64,000 nucleotides of DNA, taken from assembly GCA_963836915.1 (NCBI GenBank), contig CAWILH010000002.1, forward strand, positions 1,364,001 to 1,428,000. Reading direction: 5' to 3'. The stretch is from Cryomorpha sp963836915 (GTDB lineage: Bacteria > Bacteroidota > Bacteroidia > Flavobacteriales_D > Cryomorphaceae). Within the stretch, counting starts at the first letter, position 1, and every line of letters starts with the position of its first letter. Made by a program: the position numbers and the translations under genes. Positions 62,250-64,000 of the stretch are shown here, piece after piece. The notes beneath the pieces were generated by a model. The model was not told where the DNA came from. It ran no database searches and worked only from the letters and a program-made list of their open reading frames with translations.

Positions 62250-63203
62250 TCAGCTTAATTTCCGGCTCGGCAAGAGCTGTGAAAGTTCTTTGGTCTCTTC
62301 CTCAAGTTTTGTCGCAAAGGCCAACGCGGCGGTTGTACCCGCGTCACTTATTTTATGATTTTTCATGAGCCGCCATTTTTTTACACGTTTCATTAGTGGG
62401 TAGGACTTCGGATCTATCAAAGACTCTGTAAATCTATCTTGGATTATATTTATTCCCAGCTCATTGAGATGGATCAGATCTTCTTGTCGATAATAGCGGT
62501 AATCGCGCAGCTCATCCATTACCAACTCAAAGACCGGCAGGTAGGTGCAGGCTTCAAATCTCTTTTCGATTTGCTCGCAAAGTAGGATGAGCCTAGACTT
62601 CGAGCGCATATTGGCCACAGCTCCATGCCGCAGGTGGCGAATCGGCGAGACGGTCAGAACCAGCTTGAGCTTCCTATTTACTTCGAGCAATTCTTGAATC
62701 GCACCGGCCATCGCATCGAGCATATTATCTATATCAAGAATCTCTTTGGTAAAGTTTGCCGCCGGCAATCTATGGCAATTATTGACGATTTCGCCGCTGG
62801 CAGTGTTTCTGAAGGCGATCGCCGTGCCGAAGGTGATAAAAAGGAAATCGGCAATGAGCAGACTTTGGCCTGTGACGCGCAAAGCCTTATTGACGTCATC
62901 AAGATATTCCTGAGCATCATACCTATTGAAGCTACTGTGAAAACCGAGCGCGACCGTTTTACCACCGGCCTTTATCAGATCACGCTCATTTAGAGAATTT
63001 TCATTCAAGCTACGGGATAAATGCATAGCAATGCTTATCGGATTATAGCTGATACCGAGCGGATTGGAAACAGATTTGAAGAGCAGCTGTTCCATCCAAT
63101 TTCCAATATTTTCTGAAAAGCAGCTCCCCATGAAAACCAGATTATCTTCGTAATTCAATTTTTTGGAAAAGTCGGGGAAGGTTATGTGAGTGAAGTGGTT
63201 CAA
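62250..63203 (-). CDS. GSCFA domain-containing protein
   Basis: A 317-residue protein with the defining motif NLVFMGSCFSENIGNWMEQLLF near 22-43, followed by NPLGISYNPISIAMHLSR and, later, LVLTVSPIRHLRHGAVANMRSKSRL, a pattern akin to SGNH-type hydrolases (catalytic Ser in GSCFS). Members are widely found in Bacteroidota and some Proteobacteria, sometimes linked to polysaccharide loci; the reaction is not known. No signal peptide. It converges on the oxidoreductase gene. Confidence 0.9.
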   Translation of the reverse strand: MNHFTHITFPDFSKKLNYEDNLVFMGSCFSENIGNWMEQLLFKSVSNPLGISYNPISIAMHLSRSLNENSLNERDLIKAGGKTVALGFHSSFNRYDAQEYLDDVNKALRVTGQSLLIADFLFITFGTAIAFRNTASGEIVNNCHRLPAANFTKEILDIDNMLDAMAGAIQELLEVNRKLKLVLTVSPIRHLRHGAVANMRSKSRLILLCEQIEKRFEACTYLPVFELVMDELRDYRYYRQEDLIHLNELGINIIQDRFTESLIDPKSYPLMKRVKKWRLMKNHKISDAGTTAALAFATKLEEETKELSQLLPSRKLS

Positions 63204-63426
63204 AGGTTCAGAATTTGATATTCAAAGTTTCAAGCTACGGAAGGCATTTTAAATTATTAAATTAGAAGAGAAGCTTGATGAGAGTCTGACCCGATCAATT
63301 TTTTTGCCAATATGAAAACAATATAGAATTCAACTAAACTTTGAGCAATAGCTAATAAATATGAGCCTAAAATCATAGGCTGCCGTAGGAGACCAAATAA
63401 TTTTATCGCTTAATAATTTCCATTTC

Positions 63427-64000
63427 CTAAAGCAATTCCAAACATGCTTTAAGAATGTCATCACCTTTTTTGACATAAATGTCCGGACTCACCCCAACTT
63501 GGTCTAACCGCTCGAACGATTCTGTTCTAAAATCAGCGTTAGGAATGGCCGCCACAAATCCTTCAACGAGCACCATTTCTTTAGCGCTCAACATTTTACC
63601 CGCAGTAGCTTGACCAACCAAGCGCACCTTCTCAGCCTGCTTCAATCCATAGGCCAAGGGTTCACAAGTACTCGCGGTGCGATCGTTGATCAAAAGATAA
63701 ATTGGACAATGTATTAAACTATCTTTCGAATTAGGTATGAGCCGAAGGCGCAAACAGGGATTTTGGCTTAATGATTTAAAGAAATCATTGATATCCCCTC
63801 CGACAATTTCTTTGCAATTCTGGGGTAAACCATCCGTATTATTTTTGAAATGATTACGGGTAAGGAAATAACCACCAAACGTCGGTACTTGAACCAGATA
63901 TTTTGCCAACTCCAGAGCAGGCCCAACATTGCCTCCAGAGTTATCTCGCAAGTCAATTATTAAATTCTCAGGCTTTCTTTCAATGATATCCCGCATAGTC
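63427..64000 (-). CDS. S41 family peptidase, C-terminal part (runs off the window)
   Basis: The frame is open to the right edge; the start codon is outside, since ATG 63996 would begin in mid-domain. The last 190 residues contain the tail-specific protease core: NLIIDLRDNSGGNVGPALELAKYLV, then RTASTCEPLAYGLKQAEKVRLVGQATAGKM, in which Ser (of STCE) and Lys (of AGKM), 25 residues apart, form the catalytic dyad as in Prc/CtpA. It ends with DQVGVSPDIYVKKGDDILKACLELL, as in periplasmic S41 peptidases of Bacteroidota. The 223 bp between it and the GSCFA gene show nothing recognisable. Confidence 0.88.
   Translation of the reverse strand, partial: TMRDIIERKPENLIIDLRDNSGGNVGPALELAKYLVQVPTFGGYFLTRNHFKNNTDGLPQNCKEIVGGDINDFFKSLSQNPCLRLRLIPNSKDSLIHCPIYLLINDRTASTCEPLAYGLKQAEKVRLVGQATAGKMLSAKEMVLVEGFVAAIPNADFRTESFERLDQVGVSPDIYVKKGDDILKACLELL

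Noticed and set aside
1..64000. tRNA, rRNA, prophage or integrative element
   Set aside because: No T-loop-type tRNA ends, rRNA motifs, integrase, phage structural genes or conjugation genes were noticed on reading both strands.

Overview
The window looks like a chromosomal segment of a member of the Bacteroidota, most likely Flavobacteriales (Cryomorphaceae-like). The evidence is: several secreted proteins with a type IX secretion (T9SS) C-terminal sorting domain; GSCFA, CHRD, DUF4331 and FG-GAP/UnbV families; a 7TMR-DISM histidine kinase; few recognisable Shine-Dalgarno sites; and the Bacteroidota -7 promoter element TAnnTTTG, often only 4-16 nt from the start codon. No tRNA, rRNA, CRISPR array, prophage or transposase gene was seen.

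Layout. 0-10.8 kb: tail of a DUF4197 gene, nucleoside phosphorylase, SirB1-like protein, NDH-2, a pair of rSAM/selenodomain-associated transferases with a rhodanese, a GreA/B-like protein, a DJ-1/PfpI protein, topoisomerase IB with a coupled small ORF, and a histidine kinase/LuxR regulator pair. 10.8-11.8 kb: non-coding repeat block. 11.8-18.2 kb: two tandem DUF4331 proteins (one a T9SS cargo) and a His-rich TPR lipoprotein. 18.3-27.6 kb: GNAT-nitrilase fusion, M16 peptidase, MATE exporter, then an ECF sigma factor overlapping a protein that appears to span both membranes (anti-sigma-like N-terminus, one TM segment, long linker, beta-barrel), plus a lipoprotein. 27.7-28.9 kb: repeat array. 28.9-42.1 kb: GH3/beta-lactamase fusion, mutL-rhomboid-rhomboid-EEP cluster, peptide-binding lipoprotein, 3D-domain lipoprotein, MtaB, inositol monophosphatase, DUF1223 protein. 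42.1-55.3 kb: phospholipase A, CHRD protein, sodium:solute symporter, subtilase, MORN-repeat protein, glycosyltransferase, FG-GAP protein, dihaem cytochrome. 55.4-56.3 kb: MITE-like repeat array. 56.4-64 kb: envelope glycosyltransferases, an iron-type ABC permease and ATPase, a Rossmann oxidoreductase, a GSCFA protein and the end of an S41 peptidase.

Two patterns stand out. First, six genes (NDH-2, TPR lipoprotein, GH3, symporter, GT39, GT4) are each interrupted by what looks like the loss of exactly one base in or beside a short homopolymer. All are repaired by one inserted base, which points to homopolymer under-calling in the assembly rather than six pseudogenes. Second, the intergenic DNA is unusually rich in repeats: heptanucleotide tandem arrays of several different consensus sequences, a composite element associated with them, and two arrays (27.7-28.8 and 55.4-56.3 kb) sharing a TTGTCATTC-type core.

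The strongest candidates for new biology are the sigma factor/trans-envelope anti-sigma locus (24.7-27.6 kb), the DUF4331/His-rich TPR locus, and the heptamer repeat family.
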